DNA of 64,000 nt from Ruegeria lacuscaerulensis (GTDB lineage: Bacteria; Pseudomonadota; Alphaproteobacteria; Rhodobacterales; Rhodobacteraceae), in NCBI RefSeq assembly GCF_013033355.1, contig NZ_WQDY01000002.1, positions 487,297 to 551,296 of the forward strand, in the 5' to 3' direction. Under the pieces are notes generated by a model, which saw only the letters and a program-made list of their open reading frames with translations, had not been told where the DNA came from and did no database searches. The first letter of the stretch is position 1, and the number at the start of each line of letters is the position of its first letter. This document shows positions 25,805 to 36,055 of the stretch, one piece after another. The translations under genes were made by a program, and so were the position numbers.

Positions 25805-27930
25805 TAGTGTGCGCCTCCGCCGATCGACATCCAGGTGACAAGGGCTGCAATCCCCAAGACCATCCAGAAGGCATAAGTAAAGATGTAGCCCGTCTGCGCC
25901 TTGCCTGCGAGGCGGGTTAAGAAGGGAACAACGCCCATGGCGATCCCGTTCAGGAAGCCGTCAATGGTGTTGCCATCGCCGCGTTTCCACAGGAACCGTC
26001 CAAGCGCCACGGTGGGTTTGACGAAGATCACATTGTAGATTTCGTCAAAGTACCACTTGTTCAGCAGGAACAGGTACAGCGGCCGCTGGTTCGCTGCCAG
26101 ACGTCCTGGCAGAGACGGGTTCACGATGTAGAACCAATAGGCCATCGCAAAGCCCAGCAGCATCGCAACAAAGGGTGAAAACTTGACCCACTTAGGCGCC
26201 GCATGCGCATCGTCCAGCACATGGTTGTCCGGCGCCATATACAGCGCGCCCTCGCCCGGCTCACCTGCGAAAACATAGTGATGATCGCCATGAGCATCCT
26301 TTTCACCATGACCGTCATCCGCGTGGTCATCGCCGTGGCTATCATCGCCATGCGCGTCGGCTTTGCCATGATCACCGGCCTCGGCATGTTCCGACGCCTC
26401 AGCCACCGGGATGCCATAGAACTTGCCGACCGTGTCCGCGTGGCCGAAGAAATTGCCGTACCAAATCATGCCCGCAAAGACCGCGCCCAGCGAGAGAACG
26501 CCCAGCGGCACCAGCATGACCATCGGGCTTTCATGCGCATGGTCATGCGTATGTTTGTCGCCGCGCGGCGTGCCGTAGAAGGTCAGGAAGATCAGACGCC
26601 AGCTGTAGAAGGACGTAAACGCCGCCGCTACGACCAACAGCCAGAAGCCATAGGAAGACCCACCGGCATAGGCGCTCTCGATGATCGCATCCTTCGACAG
26701 GAAGCCAGCGAAACCGAAGGTCGTCAGCGGAATGCCCACACCTGTGATGGCCAGTGTGCCAATCATCATCGCCCAGAACGTATAGGGGATCTTTTTGCGC
26801 AGCCCGCCATATTCAGTCATCTCTTGTTCGTGGTGCATGGCGTGGATCACGGACCCCGCGCCAAGGAACAACAGCGCCTTGAAGAACGCGTGTGTGAACA
26901 GGTGGAACATCGCCGCCGAATACATGCCGACACCTGCGGCCACAAACATGTAGCCCAGCTGCGAACAGGTCGAATAGGCGATGACGCGCTTGATGTCGGT
27001 CTGAACCAGACCCACGGTCGCCGCAAAAAACGCGGTCGAAGCTCCCAGCACGGTGATGAATCCGGTCGCACCCGGCGCGAACTCCATAAGCGGCGACATA
27101 CGGCATACAAGGAACACTCCCGCCGTCACCATGGTCGCGGCGTGGATCAGGGCCGACACAGGCGTCGGGCCTTCCATCGCGTCGGGCAACCATGTGTGCA
27201 GGATCAACTGCGCCGATTTCCCCATCGCGCCGACAAACAGCAGCACGCAGATGACCTCAACAGCGGTCCATTCGCCCCACAGGAAGTGCAGCTTCTCTTC
27301 GGCCAAGGCGGGCGCCGAGGCGAAAATGTCCGAGAAGTTGATGCTGTCGGTCAGCAAGAACAGCGCGAAAATCCCCAGCGCAAAGCCAAAGTCGCCGACA
27401 CGGTTCACGATAAACGCTTTCATCGCCGCCGCATTGGCCGATGGCTTGCGATAATAAAACCCGATCAGCAAGTAGGATGCGACGCCCACGCCTTCCCAGC
27501 CAAAGAACATCTGCACCAGATTGTCCGCCGTCACCAGCATCAGCATCGCGAAGGTAAAGAAGGACAGATAGGCGAAGAAACGCGGCTTATAGCTCTCGCC
27601 CTCGCGCCATTGCGGGTCGTGATCCATGTAGCCGAAGGAATAGAGGTGCACGAGCGCCGAAACCGTCGTCACCACGATCAGCATGATCGCGGTCAGACGG
27701 TCCAGACGGATGGCCCAGCTTGTCGACAACGATCCGCTCTCGATCCAGCGCATAATCTCGATCTGTTGCGTCACCCCGTCGAAGGCAAAGAACACGATCC
27801 ACGACAGCAGACAGGCCAGAAACAGCAGGCCCGTTGCGGTCCACATGGCGGCTTTCTCACCAATGAACCGCCAGCCGAAACCGCAGATCAACGCGCCCAC
27901 CAGCGGGGCAAAGAGGATGGTGGTTTCCAT
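25804..27930 (-). CDS. nuoL: NADH-quinone oxidoreductase subunit L
   Basis: 708 residues, longer than the E. coli NuoL (about 610). The proton-channel core is visible ([58 protein letters not shown]), and the C-terminal part should carry the long lateral helix. Between transmembrane helices there is a His/Asp-rich insertion (about 515-551, with nine histidines such as [16 protein letters not shown]) and an earlier cluster [13 protein letters not shown] (about 458-470). These hydrophilic inserts explain part of the extra length and could bind metal. It is followed by nuoM with overlapping codons. Confidence 0.96.
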   Translation of the reverse strand: METTILFAPLVGALICGFGWRFIGEKAAMWTATGLLFLACLLSWIVFFAFDGVTQQIEIMRWIESGSLSTSWAIRLDRLTAIMLIVVTTVSALVHLYSFGYMDHDPQWREGESYKPRFFAYLSFFTFAMLMLVTADNLVQMFFGWEGVGVASYLLIGFYYRKPSANAAAMKAFIVNRVGDFGFALGIFALFLLTDSINFSDIFASAPALAEEKLHFLWGEWTAVEVICVLLFVGAMGKSAQLILHTWLPDAMEGPTPVSALIHAATMVTAGVFLVCRMSPLMEFAPGATGFITVLGASTAFFAATVGLVQTDIKRVIAYSTCSQLGYMFVAAGVGMYSAAMFHLFTHAFFKALLFLGAGSVIHAMHHEQEMTEYGGLRKKIPYTFWAMMIGTLAITGVGIPLTTFGFAGFLSKDAIIESAYAGGSSYGFWLLVVAAAFTSFYSWRLIFLTFYGTPRGDKHTHDHAHESPMVMLVPLGVLSLGAVFAGMIWYGNFFGHADTVGKFYGIPVAEASEHAEAGDHGKADAHGDDSHGDDHADDGHGEKDAHGDHHYVFAGEPGEGALYMAPDNHVLDDAHAAPKWVKFSPFVAMLLGFAMAYWFYIVNPSLPGRLAANQRPLYLFLLNKWYFDEIYNVIFVKPTVALGRFLWKRGDGNTIDGFLNGIAMGVVPFLTRLAGKAQTGYIFTYAFWMVLGIAALVTWMSIGGGAH

Positions 27931-27937
27931 AGTTCTC

Positions 27938-28243
27938 TTAGCCCTTCATCATATTGACGTCTTCAACCGCGATGGTGCCACGGTTGCGGAAGAAGCAGAC
28001 CAGAATGGCCAGACCAATCGCCGCCTCGGCGGCCGCAACTGTCAGGACAAACAGCGTAAACACCTGTCCGACCAGATCGCCCAAGAAACTGGAAAACGCC
28101 ACGAGGTTGATATTCACCGCCAAAAGCATCAACTCGATACTCATCAGCAGGATGATGACGTTCTTGCGGTTCAGGAAGAGACCGAAGATGCCGATGACGA
28201 ACAGCGTCGCCGCCACAGTCAGGTAATGTTCAAGTCCGATCAT
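27938..28243 (-). CDS. nuoK: NADH-quinone oxidoreductase subunit K
   Basis: 101 residues from ATG 28243 (an upstream in-frame start at 28318 would add a non-conserved tail). The three membrane helices show in [39 protein letters not shown] (with the key membrane glutamate) and [18 protein letters not shown]. It is a membrane-arm subunit of complex I. The 38-codon reading frame upstream ends inside its start (28230-28232), suggesting coupling. Confidence 0.96.
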   Translation of the reverse strand: MIGLEHYLTVAATLFVIGIFGLFLNRKNVIILLMSIELMLLAVNINLVAFSSFLGDLVGQVFTLFVLTVAAAEAAIGLAILVCFFRNRGTIAVEDVNMMKG

Positions 28244-28346
28244 TTTCTTTCGGTCCCATTCGTTTCCTGTTTTTCGCGGCCCTATACCCGATCCAACCAA
28301 GTACAACAGGCACCGCAATTAGTATTTTTAGCAGCCAGTACTCCAT
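28230..28346 (-). CDS. Predicted 38-aa membrane microprotein between nuoJ and nuoK
   Basis: A reading frame starting at ATG 28346, 20 bases after the nuoJ stop, and ending inside the nuoK start (TGA at 28230-28232, overlapping ATG 28243). The 38 residues have one hydrophobic segment ([18 protein letters not shown]) and a basic tail ([14 protein letters not shown]), as expected of a single-pass inner-membrane peptide. No strong ribosome site is visible. It fits the idea that Rhodobacteraceae nuo operons carry extra reading frames (URFs, as described for Paracoccus), but its expression is unproven. Confidence 0.45.
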   Translation of the reverse strand: MEYWLLKILIAVPVVLGWIGYRAAKNRKRMGPKENDRT

Positions 28347-28366
28347 TGGAAGTACCAGCGGCAATT

Positions 28367-28969
28367 TCACAACCCCTGCCCCGGTTTCACGTCCTTCAGC
28401 TCCATCGCCTTGGCCGGGTCGCGCATCATTTGGCCGATGATGTCCTGACGTTTGATGTCCTGACGGTGGCGAAGGGTCAGTACGATGGCGCCAATCATAG
28501 CCACCAGCAGGATCAGACCCGCCAGTTGGAACAGAAGGAAGTATTGGTCGTAAAGGATGACACCCAGCGCCTCGGTGTTGTGGCGGTCGGTCGGAACCGG
28601 TTGGGCCAGATTGGCCTCAACGCCTTGCGCGCTGTCCCATGCACCGAACGCCATGACGAACTGCATCAGGATGACCAGACCGATCAGCAATGCCAGCGGC
28701 ATATAACGCGCCATCTCGGCCTTAAGCTCGGCAAAGTCGACGTCCAGCATCATCACCACGAACAGGAACAACACCGCGACCGCGCCCACATAGACGATGA
28801 TCAGCAGCATCGCCACGAACTCGGCCCCCAGCAGCACGAACAGCCCCGCCGAGGACAGGAAGGACAGTATCAGCCAAAGCACTGAGTGCACCGGCTGGCG
28901 GCTGATCACCGTGAACAGGCCGCCGGTGATGGCGCTGATGGCAAACAAATAGAAGGCAAAGACGGTCAT
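28367..28969 (-). CDS. nuoJ: NADH-quinone oxidoreductase subunit J
   Basis: 200 residues with five membrane segments and the conserved [20 protein letters not shown] segment (the pi-bulge helix 3 of complex I). It is a membrane subunit near the quinone-coupling E-channel. The start overlaps the stop of the upstream carboxymuconolactone decarboxylase-like gene by 4 bases. Confidence 0.96.
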   Translation of the reverse strand: MTVFAFYLFAISAITGGLFTVISRQPVHSVLWLILSFLSSAGLFVLLGAEFVAMLLIIVYVGAVAVLFLFVVMMLDVDFAELKAEMARYMPLALLIGLVILMQFVMAFGAWDSAQGVEANLAQPVPTDRHNTEALGVILYDQYFLLFQLAGLILLVAMIGAIVLTLRHRQDIKRQDIIGQMMRDPAKAMELKDVKPGQGL

Positions 28970-29376
28970 TGATCCTCATCCTTGTTGTCGTCCATGACCT
29001 CTTGCGCCAGATCCAGCGCACGGGTCATGGCCGGGATGCCAGCAAACACCGACATCTGACCGATCGTTTCCACGATCTCTTGTTTTCTGGCCCCGGCTTC
29101 CAGAGCGTGACGCACGGTTTGACGCACCGCGGTATCGGCCTGCGCGCCCTGACAGGTCAGCCCGGCCAGCGTCAGCAACAGGCGGGTTTTGGCGTCCAGT
29201 CCGTCCTTGTTGACGGTGTTGCCGAACATCATCTCCATGATCTCTTTTGGCATGGTCGGCCAAAGCGCCTCGAACCCTTTGGGCGAGAAGTTCTCCATCG
29301 CCGGGTTCATCGCCTTGGCCATGTCCTGAGCCTGACGCATCATCAGCTCGAACGGATTTGTCGGCGTGTCATTCAT
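28966..29376 (-). CDS. Carboxymuconolactone decarboxylase-family protein in the nuo operon
   Basis: 136 residues, an AhpD-like all-helical family member with [40 protein letters not shown] and an acidic C terminus. The CxxC of redox-active AhpD is missing (a single Cys in TCQGAQ), so peroxidase activity is doubtful. Overlap with both nuoI and nuoJ by 4 bases shows it is an integral member of the operon. It could be a complex I assembly or accessory protein, but that is inference. Confidence 0.85.
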   Translation of the reverse strand: MNDTPTNPFELMMRQAQDMAKAMNPAMENFSPKGFEALWPTMPKEIMEMMFGNTVNKDGLDAKTRLLLTLAGLTCQGAQADTAVRQTVRHALEAGARKQEIVETIGQMSVFAGIPAMTRALDLAQEVMDDNKDEDQ

Positions 29377-29867
29377 CGGTACGGCGCATCCATTTCCAGA
29401 TTGCGGGCGATCTCGGCTTCCCAGCGTTCACCGTTGTCGAGCAGTTTTTCCTTGTCGTAGAACAGCTCTTCGCGGGTTTCCGTGGCGAATTCGAAATTCG
29501 GACCTTCGACGATGGCATCGACCGGGCAGGCCTCCTGGCAGAAGCCGCAATAGATACACTTGGTCATGTCGATATCATACCGCGTGGTGCGGCGGCTGCC
29601 GTCTTCGCGCGGTTCGGCGTCGATGGTGATGGCCTGGGCCGGGCAGATCGCCTCGCACAGTTTACAGGCGATGCAGCGTTCCTCGCCGTTTGGATAACGG
29701 CGCAGGGCGTGTTCGCCACGAAAACGAGGGGACAGCGGTCCCTTTTCATGCGGGTAATTCACGGTGGCCTTCGGGGCAAAGAAGTACTTCAGACCCAGTT
29801 TCATCCCGACCCAGAAGTCCTGCAGCAGAAAGTACTTAGCGGCGCGGGTATAGTCGATTTGGGTCAT
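29373..29867 (-). CDS. nuoI: NADH-quinone oxidoreductase subunit I
   Basis: 164 residues. Two [4Fe-4S] ferredoxin motifs, [16 protein letters not shown] and [16 protein letters not shown], carry clusters N6a and N6b at the end of the hydrophilic arm that pass electrons to the quinone site. The amphipathic N terminus ([20 protein letters not shown]) docks on the membrane arm. It starts 1 base from the nuoH stop. Confidence 0.97.
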   Translation of the reverse strand: MTQIDYTRAAKYFLLQDFWVGMKLGLKYFFAPKATVNYPHEKGPLSPRFRGEHALRRYPNGEERCIACKLCEAICPAQAITIDAEPREDGSRRTTRYDIDMTKCIYCGFCQEACPVDAIVEGPNFEFATETREELFYDKEKLLDNGERWEAEIARNLEMDAPYR

Positions 29868-29868
29868 A

Positions 29869-30906
29869 TCAGCCTCCTACGCTCCAACGGGCGAACGCGC
29901 CCCAGAACCAGTCGAATTTCGCCGCAAAGGCCACGAAAACCACCCATACCAGCGAGAATGGCAGGAACACCTTCCACCCCAGACGCATCAGCTGGTCGTA
30001 GCGGTAGCGGGGCGTGATCGCCTTGACCATCGCGAAGAGGAAGAAGAAGAACGCCATCTTGGCGACCATCCACAAAACGCCATCCGGCAGGCCGGGGATT
30101 GGCGACAGCCAGCCACCAAAGAACAGCAGAGAGATCAACGCGCACATCAGGAAGATGGCGATGTATTCCCCTGCCATGAACAGCAGGAAGGGCGTGGCCG
30201 AGTACTCGACCTGATAGCCTGCGACCAGTTCCGATTCCGCCTCGGGCAGGTCAAAGGGTGGTCGGTTGGTTTCGGCCAACGCCGAGATGAAGAACAGGAA
30301 CACCATCGGGAAATGCGGCAGCCAGTACCAGCTAAAGAAGCCAAACCGACCGTCCTGTGCCTCGACGATGTTTCCAAAATTCATCGACCCGGTCGAGATG
30401 ATCACGCCGATGATGATCAGGCCCAACGAGACCTCGTACGAAATCATCTGCGCGGCAGACCGCAGTGACCCAAGGAATGGGTACTTTGAGTTCGACGCCC
30501 AACCGCCCATAATCACGCCATAAACTTCCAACGACGATACAGCAAAGACGTAAAGGATCGCCACGTTCAGGTCGGACAGAACCCAGCCATCGTTGAACGG
30601 GATCACCGCCCAGGCGATCATCGCAAGCACGAAGGATGTCAGCGGCGCCAGCATAAAGACCGTGCGGTCGGCACCTGCCGGAATGACAACCTCTTTCACC
30701 ACGTATTTCAGCGCATCCGCCACCGATTGCAGCAAGCCATAGACACCCACCACGTTGGGCCCCCGGCGCATCTGGACCGCCGCCCAAATCTTGCGGTCGC
30801 CATAGACGAGGAACAACAGAGAGATCATCACAAAGGCAACGACTGCAAGCACTTGCGCCAGAATGATGATGGCTATTCCGCCTGGGGTGTTAAAGAATTC
30901 AGCCAT
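29869..30906 (-). CDS. nuoH: NADH-quinone oxidoreductase subunit H
   Basis: 345 residues, about eight membrane segments, with the conserved loop [19 protein letters not shown] and [19 protein letters not shown], which form the quinone-binding cavity and the first proton half-channel. It anchors the hydrophilic arm to the membrane. The upstream 71-codon reading frame overlaps its start by 8 bases. Confidence 0.97.
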   Translation of the reverse strand: MAEFFNTPGGIAIIILAQVLAVVAFVMISLLFLVYGDRKIWAAVQMRRGPNVVGVYGLLQSVADALKYVVKEVVIPAGADRTVFMLAPLTSFVLAMIAWAVIPFNDGWVLSDLNVAILYVFAVSSLEVYGVIMGGWASNSKYPFLGSLRSAAQMISYEVSLGLIIIGVIISTGSMNFGNIVEAQDGRFGFFSWYWLPHFPMVFLFFISALAETNRPPFDLPEAESELVAGYQVEYSATPFLLFMAGEYIAIFLMCALISLLFFGGWLSPIPGLPDGVLWMVAKMAFFFFLFAMVKAITPRYRYDQLMRLGWKVFLPFSLVWVVFVAFAAKFDWFWGAFARWSVGG

Positions 30907-31114
30907 TGGTCCTCACACCGTGGGTATTCCGTTTTACGCGCGCGATACGAAGGCCAGATGCCTGCGCATTTAGCGGCTGGGTCGGCGCGTTGGTGTAAAC
31001 AGCATCTGTCGCCATTGCGCCACCCTTAATCTTGAGTTTCACACACAAATCAGGCGCGGCGTACTGCCACCCGGCAGTCGCCTTACCTTGCGATATGAAA
31101 CAGTTCTGGTTCAT
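30899..31114 (-). CDS. Predicted 71-aa protein between nuoG and nuoH
   Basis: A reading frame that begins with an ATGA overlap of the nuoG stop (31111-31114) and ends 8 bases inside nuoH. Both junctions fit translational coupling, which argues that it is real. The product ([20 protein letters not shown], then a basic C-terminal half with [13 protein letters not shown]) has no membrane segment or recognised domain. A shorter product from [12 protein letters not shown] is possible. The function is unknown; it may be a spacer with no product. Confidence 0.45.
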   Translation of the reverse strand: MNQNCFISQGKATAGWQYAAPDLCVKLKIKGGAMATDAVYTNAPTQPLNAQASGLRIARVKRNTHGVRTNG

Positions 31115-33132
31115 TCCGCTGCAATCTTCTCGGATTTAAGAGCCAGCGCCTGCGCCGAGAGCTCGGCCATCAACTGCGACGCCCGGGCAATCGGGTTGGT
31201 CAGATAGAAATCCTTGATGGCATAGCGGAAGGTTGCCTTGCCTAGTGGACCTGCATCCAACACCTGAGCTTCGTTCTCGATCACCTCATCAACGCGAGCC
31301 AGATGTGGAACCGCCTCGATCAGCGTGGTGCGCAATTGCGCCAGCGAGTCGAAAGGCAATGTGGCACCCAGCTCGGCCGAGAGCGCACGCAGGATCGCCC
31401 AGTTTTCCTTGGCCTCACCGGGCGCAAAGCCAGCACGCATGGCCAGTTGCGGGCGACCTTCGGTGTTGACGAACAGGCCGTTTTCCTCGGTGTAGGCCGC
31501 ACCAGGCAGGATCACGTCGGCACGGTGTGCACCCCGATCTCCGTGGCTGCCCTGATAGATGACAAAGGCACCCTCACCAATCTCGACCTCATCCGCGCCC
31601 AGATTGTAGATCACGTCTGCAGCGCTGACTGCGTCCATGCCGCTGTCGTTCGTCGCGTCCACGTCCATTGCGCCGACACGCGATGCTGCGGTGTGCAGAA
31701 CGATCAGGCCGCTTTCAGTGTTGGCGGCAATGGCTTGCGCTGCGGCCAGAACGGCGGCCCCGTCAGCCTCTTGCAGCGCACCCTGACCAACGATCACCAG
31801 TGACGGCTTGCCCTTGATCTCATCATCACCGCCCATATCCACGGCAGCCTGCAGGGCGGCGCGCTCGTCACCCATATGATGGTAGGGATACGTCAGTTCG
31901 GCGGCGGGCCCGACCAGGGCCACTTCGGCCCCATGCGCCCACGCTTTGCGAATACGCGCGTTCAGAACCGGCGCTTCGTCGCGCGGGTTGGTGCCGATTA
32001 GCAAAATGCGTTCCGCCGAGTCGATATCTTCGATCGCGGCGGTGCCAGCATAAGCCCCGCGATTGCCCGCAGGCAACTTGGCACCGTCGGTACGGCATTC
32101 GACAACACCGCCCTGCCCTTCGATCATCTGTTTCAGGGCAAACGCAGCCTCAACCGGGGCCAGATCTCCCACGATACCGGCGGGTTTCTCGGCTCCTTTC
32201 AGCGCTTCGGCGGCTTTGGTCAAAGCCTCGGGCCAGGTCGCCGGGCGCAATTTTCCATTCTCGCGCACGTAAGGCTTGTCAAGACGCTGGCGGCGCAGCC
32301 CATCCCATACAAACCGCGTCTTGTCGCTGATCCATTCCTCGTTCACGCCATCATGGTTGCGCGGAAGGAACCGCATCACTTCGCGTCCCTTGGTGTCTAC
32401 GCGAATGTTCGAGCCCAGAGCATCCATGACATCGACGCTTTCGGTCTTGGTCAGCTCCCACGGACGCGCGGTAAAGGCATAAGGCTTCGAGGTCAACGCC
32501 CCAACCGGGCACAAATCGATGATGTTCCCCTGCAGATTCGATTGCAGAGTCTCGTTCAGATAAGAGGTGATCTCGGCATCTTCACCGCGCCCGGTCTGGC
32601 CCATCTGGGTGATCCCGGCGACTTCGGTAGTGAAGCGCACACAGCGCGTGCAGCTGATGCAGCGCGTCATCGCGGTGCCGACCAATGGCCCCAAATCCAG
32701 ATCATCAACCGCGCGTTTGGCTTCCTTGAAGCGCGAGCCCGAAACACCGTAGGCCATCGCCTGATCCTGCAGATCACATTCGCCACCCTGATCGCAGATG
32801 GGGCAATCTAGCGGGTGGTTGATCAGCAGGAACTCCATCACCCCTTCGCGGGCCTTCTTAACCATGGGCGAGTTCGTCTTGACCACCGGCGCCTGACCTT
32901 CCGGCCCAGGACGCAGGTCGCGCACCTGCATCGCGCAGGACGCCGCCGGTTTCGGCGGTCCCCCGACGACTTCGACCAGACACATCCGGCAGTTTCCGGC
33001 AATAGAAAGACGCTCGTGGTAGCAGAAACGCGGGACCTCGACCCCGGCCTCTTCACAAGCTTGGATCAGGGTCATCGAGCCATCAACTTCGATTTCCTGC
33101 CCGTCGATATTCACTTTGCGGAGGTCAGACAT
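31111..33132 (-). CDS. nuoG: NADH-quinone oxidoreductase subunit G
   Basis: 673 residues. The N-terminal iron-sulfur part has a [2Fe-2S] site ([18 protein letters not shown]), the His-ligated [4Fe-4S] site N5 ([17 protein letters not shown]) and another [4Fe-4S] ([10 protein letters not shown]). The C-terminal molybdopterin-oxidoreductase-like domain (about 220-673) is inactive in this family. It is the largest subunit of the electron-input module. It starts 5 bases after the DUF5333 stop. Confidence 0.97.
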   Translation of the reverse strand: MSDLRKVNIDGQEIEVDGSMTLIQACEEAGVEVPRFCYHERLSIAGNCRMCLVEVVGGPPKPAASCAMQVRDLRPGPEGQAPVVKTNSPMVKKAREGVMEFLLINHPLDCPICDQGGECDLQDQAMAYGVSGSRFKEAKRAVDDLDLGPLVGTAMTRCISCTRCVRFTTEVAGITQMGQTGRGEDAEITSYLNETLQSNLQGNIIDLCPVGALTSKPYAFTARPWELTKTESVDVMDALGSNIRVDTKGREVMRFLPRNHDGVNEEWISDKTRFVWDGLRRQRLDKPYVRENGKLRPATWPEALTKAAEALKGAEKPAGIVGDLAPVEAAFALKQMIEGQGGVVECRTDGAKLPAGNRGAYAGTAAIEDIDSAERILLIGTNPRDEAPVLNARIRKAWAHGAEVALVGPAAELTYPYHHMGDERAALQAAVDMGGDDEIKGKPSLVIVGQGALQEADGAAVLAAAQAIAANTESGLIVLHTAASRVGAMDVDATNDSGMDAVSAADVIYNLGADEVEIGEGAFVIYQGSHGDRGAHRADVILPGAAYTEENGLFVNTEGRPQLAMRAGFAPGEAKENWAILRALSAELGATLPFDSLAQLRTTLIEAVPHLARVDEVIENEAQVLDAGPLGKATFRYAIKDFYLTNPIARASQLMAELSAQALALKSEKIAAE

Positions 33133-33137
33133 GGCTT

Positions 33138-33542
33138 TCAGTTCGCCCTCAAATACACGCCAATGGCGCTGTTTCTATCGATTTCCTTTTTGCCCAACGA
33201 GCAAAAGGAAGTGGGGTTGTCGTAAGATACGCCATTGGCGGCCAGATACGCTTCGCCTTTGGCGCGCATACGGTCCTTTTCGGCGTCCGAGTCCACATAG
33301 GCCCGGATTTCCGTGTCCGAATACCCCAGTTTGTTCGCTTTGGACCTAAGGTCCCACATCACACCAATCGCCTTCAGACGGCGCCCGCTGATCGACGGGC
33401 AGAGTTCCGAAATCTCGTTTGCGATCGCGATGTAATAGAGTTCGTCGTCAATCTCTTTGACTTCGCGCAAAGGCGGTTTCGCCTCAGCCAGGGCAGGCAT
33501 GCCCAATACTGCGAGAACCGTCAGAGCTTTTAGTACTTGCAT
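33138..33542 (-). CDS. DUF5333 family secreted protein in the nuo operon
   Basis: 134 residues from ATG 33542 with AAGGA about eleven bases upstream. A signal peptide ([19 protein letters not shown]) is followed by a small helical domain with two conserved cysteines (ELCPSISG and [11 protein letters not shown]). It matches DUF5333, a family restricted to Rhodobacterales and usually found in the nuo operon. It is predicted to be periplasmic. Function is unknown; a role at the periplasmic face of complex I is speculative. Confidence 0.8.
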   Translation of the reverse strand: MQVLKALTVLAVLGMPALAEAKPPLREVKEIDDELYYIAIANEISELCPSISGRRLKAIGVMWDLRSKANKLGYSDTEIRAYVDSDAEKDRMRAKGEAYLAANGVSYDNPTSFCSLGKKEIDRNSAIGVYLRAN

Positions 33543-33640
33543 GACATATCCTTTCGTCTTGGTTCCACCAAGACGACCTGCGGGCTGGACGTTATGCAAT
33601 AACGCCTGCCGCAACCCAGCATGATATGTCTGCATCTGCA

Positions 33641-34027
33641 TCATGGACGGCGACACCGCCCTGCAAAGGTCAATTTATCGTCTACCACGCGCAACTTTTC
33701 AGGCTCGGTGTCCGGACCAACAGCCCAGTCGATGCGAGATGACCCAAAACTGGTGATACAGAACTTTGTTCCTTCAAAACGTCCTGCCTCACGGGCCCCG
33801 TCCAAGGAAGCAGAGACGCCGTTGACCACCACTGTGAATTCTGTAGGTGACCTTTTCTTGTCGACCGGCTTCACCTTGGTGCGGAAATACTGGCCATCAA
33901 ACCTAACCTGATCCGAAGATGGTGTTATCAGTCCACAGGCCGAGACCGCAAATAACGCCCCAACGGCGACCGACCGGACTACGCCTGCCCCAAGGGTCTT
34001 GTTCCGATGCATCCGACTTGCCGCCAT
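33641..34027 (-). CDS. Small lipoprotein in the nuo operon
   Basis: 128 residues from ATG 34027, where the start shares bases with the MAPEG stop (TGATG). A hydrophobic signal ends in VSACGL, a lipobox, so an acylated Cys is expected near residue 31. The mature part is a beta-rich domain with DGQYFRTKVKPVDKK, FTVVVNGVSASLDGA, and FCITSFGSSRIDWAVGP, and a C-terminal TFAGRC. No family is recognised. The coupled start places it in the nuo operon. Confidence 0.7.
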   Translation of the reverse strand: MAASRMHRNKTLGAGVVRSVAVGALFAVSACGLITPSSDQVRFDGQYFRTKVKPVDKKRSPTEFTVVVNGVSASLDGAREAGRFEGTKFCITSFGSSRIDWAVGPDTEPEKLRVVDDKLTFAGRCRRP

Positions 34028-34446
34028 CAGAACGCCGCCACCAGTGCAATGATGCCCATTACGACCATGCAAGCCCAGGCAATCACGTAGAGAACAGACC
34101 TTAAGCCACTGTTTGGGCGACCAAATCCACGAATATGGACAAACAGCATTACCAGTCGTGCAACCAGGGCAAGCGAAGCCAGTAGGTTTACCCAGAATGG
34201 ATTGGCACCCATCAGAATAGCGGCAAACGTTACGGCCACATAGGCTGGCAGTGTTTCGGTCCCATTCAGATAGGCACGGTTCAGACGATACGCCTTATCC
34301 GAGTAGTCCTGTTCAGGCGTTGCACCGGGCGCAAGTCCTTTGCCCTGCTTTGCCAGGGCTGTGAACGGAGCCATAAACAGCACGACCAGGGTGAAAATCA
34401 CCACCGATGCAACAGCATGACCGTATTCTGCAAAGGTCTCCATCAA
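34027..34446 (-). CDS. MAPEG-family membrane protein in the nuo operon
   Basis: 139 residues, four membrane helices, with the eicosanoid/glutathione family pattern RLNRAYLNGTETLPAYVAVT (RxxRAxxNxxE). MAPEG proteins bind glutathione, but bacterial roles are varied and unknown. It lies 3 bases after nuoF and its stop overlaps the next lipoprotein, so it is cotranscribed with complex I genes. Why a MAPEG protein should accompany complex I is unclear. Confidence 0.85.
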   Translation of the reverse strand: MMETFAEYGHAVASVVIFTLVVLFMAPFTALAKQGKGLAPGATPEQDYSDKAYRLNRAYLNGTETLPAYVAVTFAAILMGANPFWVNLLASLALVARLVMLFVHIRGFGRPNSGLRSVLYVIAWACMVVMGIIALVAAF

Positions 34447-34449
34447 AAG

Positions 34450-35748
34450 TTACTCCGCCGCCATCGCGCCGGTGCGACCGGATTTCTGCGCCTTTATGCG
34501 ATCCTCGATCTCTTCGCGGAAGTTACGGATCAGACCCTGGATCGGCCACGCGGCCGCATCACCAAGGGCGCAGATGGTGTGGCCTTCGACCTGCTTGGTG
34601 ACGTCGAACAGCATATCGATCTCTTCCAGTTCGGCCTCGCCACGTACCAAACGGTCCATCACACGCATCATCCAGCCGGTGCCTTCGCGACACGGCGTGC
34701 ACTGACCGCAACTTTCATGCTTGTAGAACTTAGACAGCCGCCAAATCGCCTTGATGATGTCGGTGGACTTATCCATCACGATCACAGCGGCGGTTCCCAG
34801 ACCAGAACCCAAATCATTGCGCAGATGATCGAAATCCATGATCGCATCGCGCATATTCTCACCGCGCACGCAGGGCACTGATGAGCCGCCGGGGATCACC
34901 GCCAGCAAGTTGTCCCAGCCGCCGCGAATGCCACCGCAATGGGTCTCTATCAATTCTTCAAAGGGGATCGACATCGCCTCTTCGACGACACAGGGGTTGT
35001 TCACATGGCCCGAGATCGCGAACAGCTTGGTGCCAGCGTTGTTCTGACGACCAAAGCCGGCGAACCAATCCGCGCCCCGGCGCAGGATGGTCGGAACCAC
35101 TGCGATAGATTCCACGTTGTTCACCGTGGTCGGGCAGCCATAAAGTCCCGCGCCGGCCGGGAACGGAGGTTTCATCCGCGGCATGCCCTTCTTGCCCTCA
35201 AGACTTTCGATCAGGGCTGTTTCCTCGCCGCAGATATAAGCCCCTGCCCCGTGGTGCAGGAATAAGTCGAAATCCCAACCGGAGCCTGCTGCGTTCTTAC
35301 CCAAAAGGCCCGCGTCATAGGCCTCGTCAATCGCGGCCTGCAGCGCCTCACGCTCGCGGATATATTCACCGCGCAGGTAGATGTAGCAGGTATGCGCATT
35401 CATCGCGAAAGAGGCGATCAAGCAACCTTCGATCAGGGTATGCGGATCATGGCGCATAATCTCGCGGTCTTTGCAGGTTCCGGGCTCGGACTCATCGGCG
35501 TTCACAACCAGATAGGCCGGGCGACCATCGCTCTCCTTTGGCATGAACGACCATTTCAGACCGGTTGGAAAGCCCGCACCGCCGCGCCCCCGCAGCCCCG
35601 AGTCCTTCATCGTCTGGATGATCCAGTCGCGGCCCTTTTCGATCAGGCCAGCCGTGCCGTCCCAATGCCCGCGCGCCTGTGCGCCCCGCAATGTGCGCTC
35701 ATGCATCCCGTAGATGTTGGTAAAGATCCGGTCCTGATCCTTCAGCAT
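34450..35748 (-). CDS. nuoF: NADH-quinone oxidoreductase subunit F
   Basis: 432 residues. The FMN and NADH site is in [18 protein letters not shown] (glycine-rich) and [18 protein letters not shown], and the [4Fe-4S] N3 ligands are in [12 protein letters not shown] plus a later Cys in [13 protein letters not shown]. It is the NADH-oxidising subunit of the input module. It is followed by MAPEG and preceded by the DUF5337 gene with a 12-base gap. Confidence 0.97.
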   Translation of the reverse strand: MLKDQDRIFTNIYGMHERTLRGAQARGHWDGTAGLIEKGRDWIIQTMKDSGLRGRGGAGFPTGLKWSFMPKESDGRPAYLVVNADESEPGTCKDREIMRHDPHTLIEGCLIASFAMNAHTCYIYLRGEYIREREALQAAIDEAYDAGLLGKNAAGSGWDFDLFLHHGAGAYICGEETALIESLEGKKGMPRMKPPFPAGAGLYGCPTTVNNVESIAVVPTILRRGADWFAGFGRQNNAGTKLFAISGHVNNPCVVEEAMSIPFEELIETHCGGIRGGWDNLLAVIPGGSSVPCVRGENMRDAIMDFDHLRNDLGSGLGTAAVIVMDKSTDIIKAIWRLSKFYKHESCGQCTPCREGTGWMMRVMDRLVRGEAELEEIDMLFDVTKQVEGHTICALGDAAAWPIQGLIRNFREEIEDRIKAQKSGRTGAMAAE

Positions 35749-35760
35749 CGCGTGTTACCT

Positions 35761-35982
35761 TCAGCTGTCCTGACGCATACGCCAGAGTTGAAATATGTTG
35801 ACGCCCGCATAGATGAAACCCGCCAGAGCAGCGAAATCAAACAGCAGCGCATACCGAGCGGTCAAACCCAGCGCGGGACCGATGAACAGGTTCATGGCAA
35901 GCCAAATCACCATCGTCACCGCAATGACAATGCCGATATGTCGGCCCTTTCGGGCTATGGCCAGTTCCTTGTCCTTATCCAT
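35761..35982 (-). CDS. DUF5337 small membrane protein
   Basis: 73 residues with two membrane helices (HIGIVIAVTMVIWLAMNLFI and YALLFDFAALAGFIYAGVNIF) and charged ends (MDKDKELAIARKGRH and LWRMRQDS). It matches DUF5337, a small family found in Rhodobacterales between nuoE and nuoF. Function is unknown. It is in line with nuoF downstream at 12 bases and nuoE upstream at 73 bases. Confidence 0.8.
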   Translation of the reverse strand: MDKDKELAIARKGRHIGIVIAVTMVIWLAMNLFIGPALGLTARYALLFDFAALAGFIYAGVNIFQLWRMRQDS

Positions 35983-36055
35983 CTTACCCTGATGCCCGAC
36001 TGGGCACCGTCATCTAGTCTTCGTATGTGCCATCTTCCTTGGCACGTTTGGCAAA

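Noticed and set aside
24710..25807. Plus-strand 365-codon open frame opposite nuoM
   Set aside because: Shadow with His/Gln/Arg-rich composition typical of reversed hydrophobic membrane-protein codons.
26203..27957. Plus-strand 584-codon open frame opposite nuoL
   Set aside because: Antisense shadow of a long GC-rich gene; His/Arg/Gln-rich product with no family resemblance, while the minus strand encodes an unmistakable NuoL.
28244..28318. N-terminal extension of NuoK from 28318
   Set aside because: NuoK of normal length begins at MIGLEHYL; the extra 25 residues are not like the family and the stretch lies inside the 38-codon frame.
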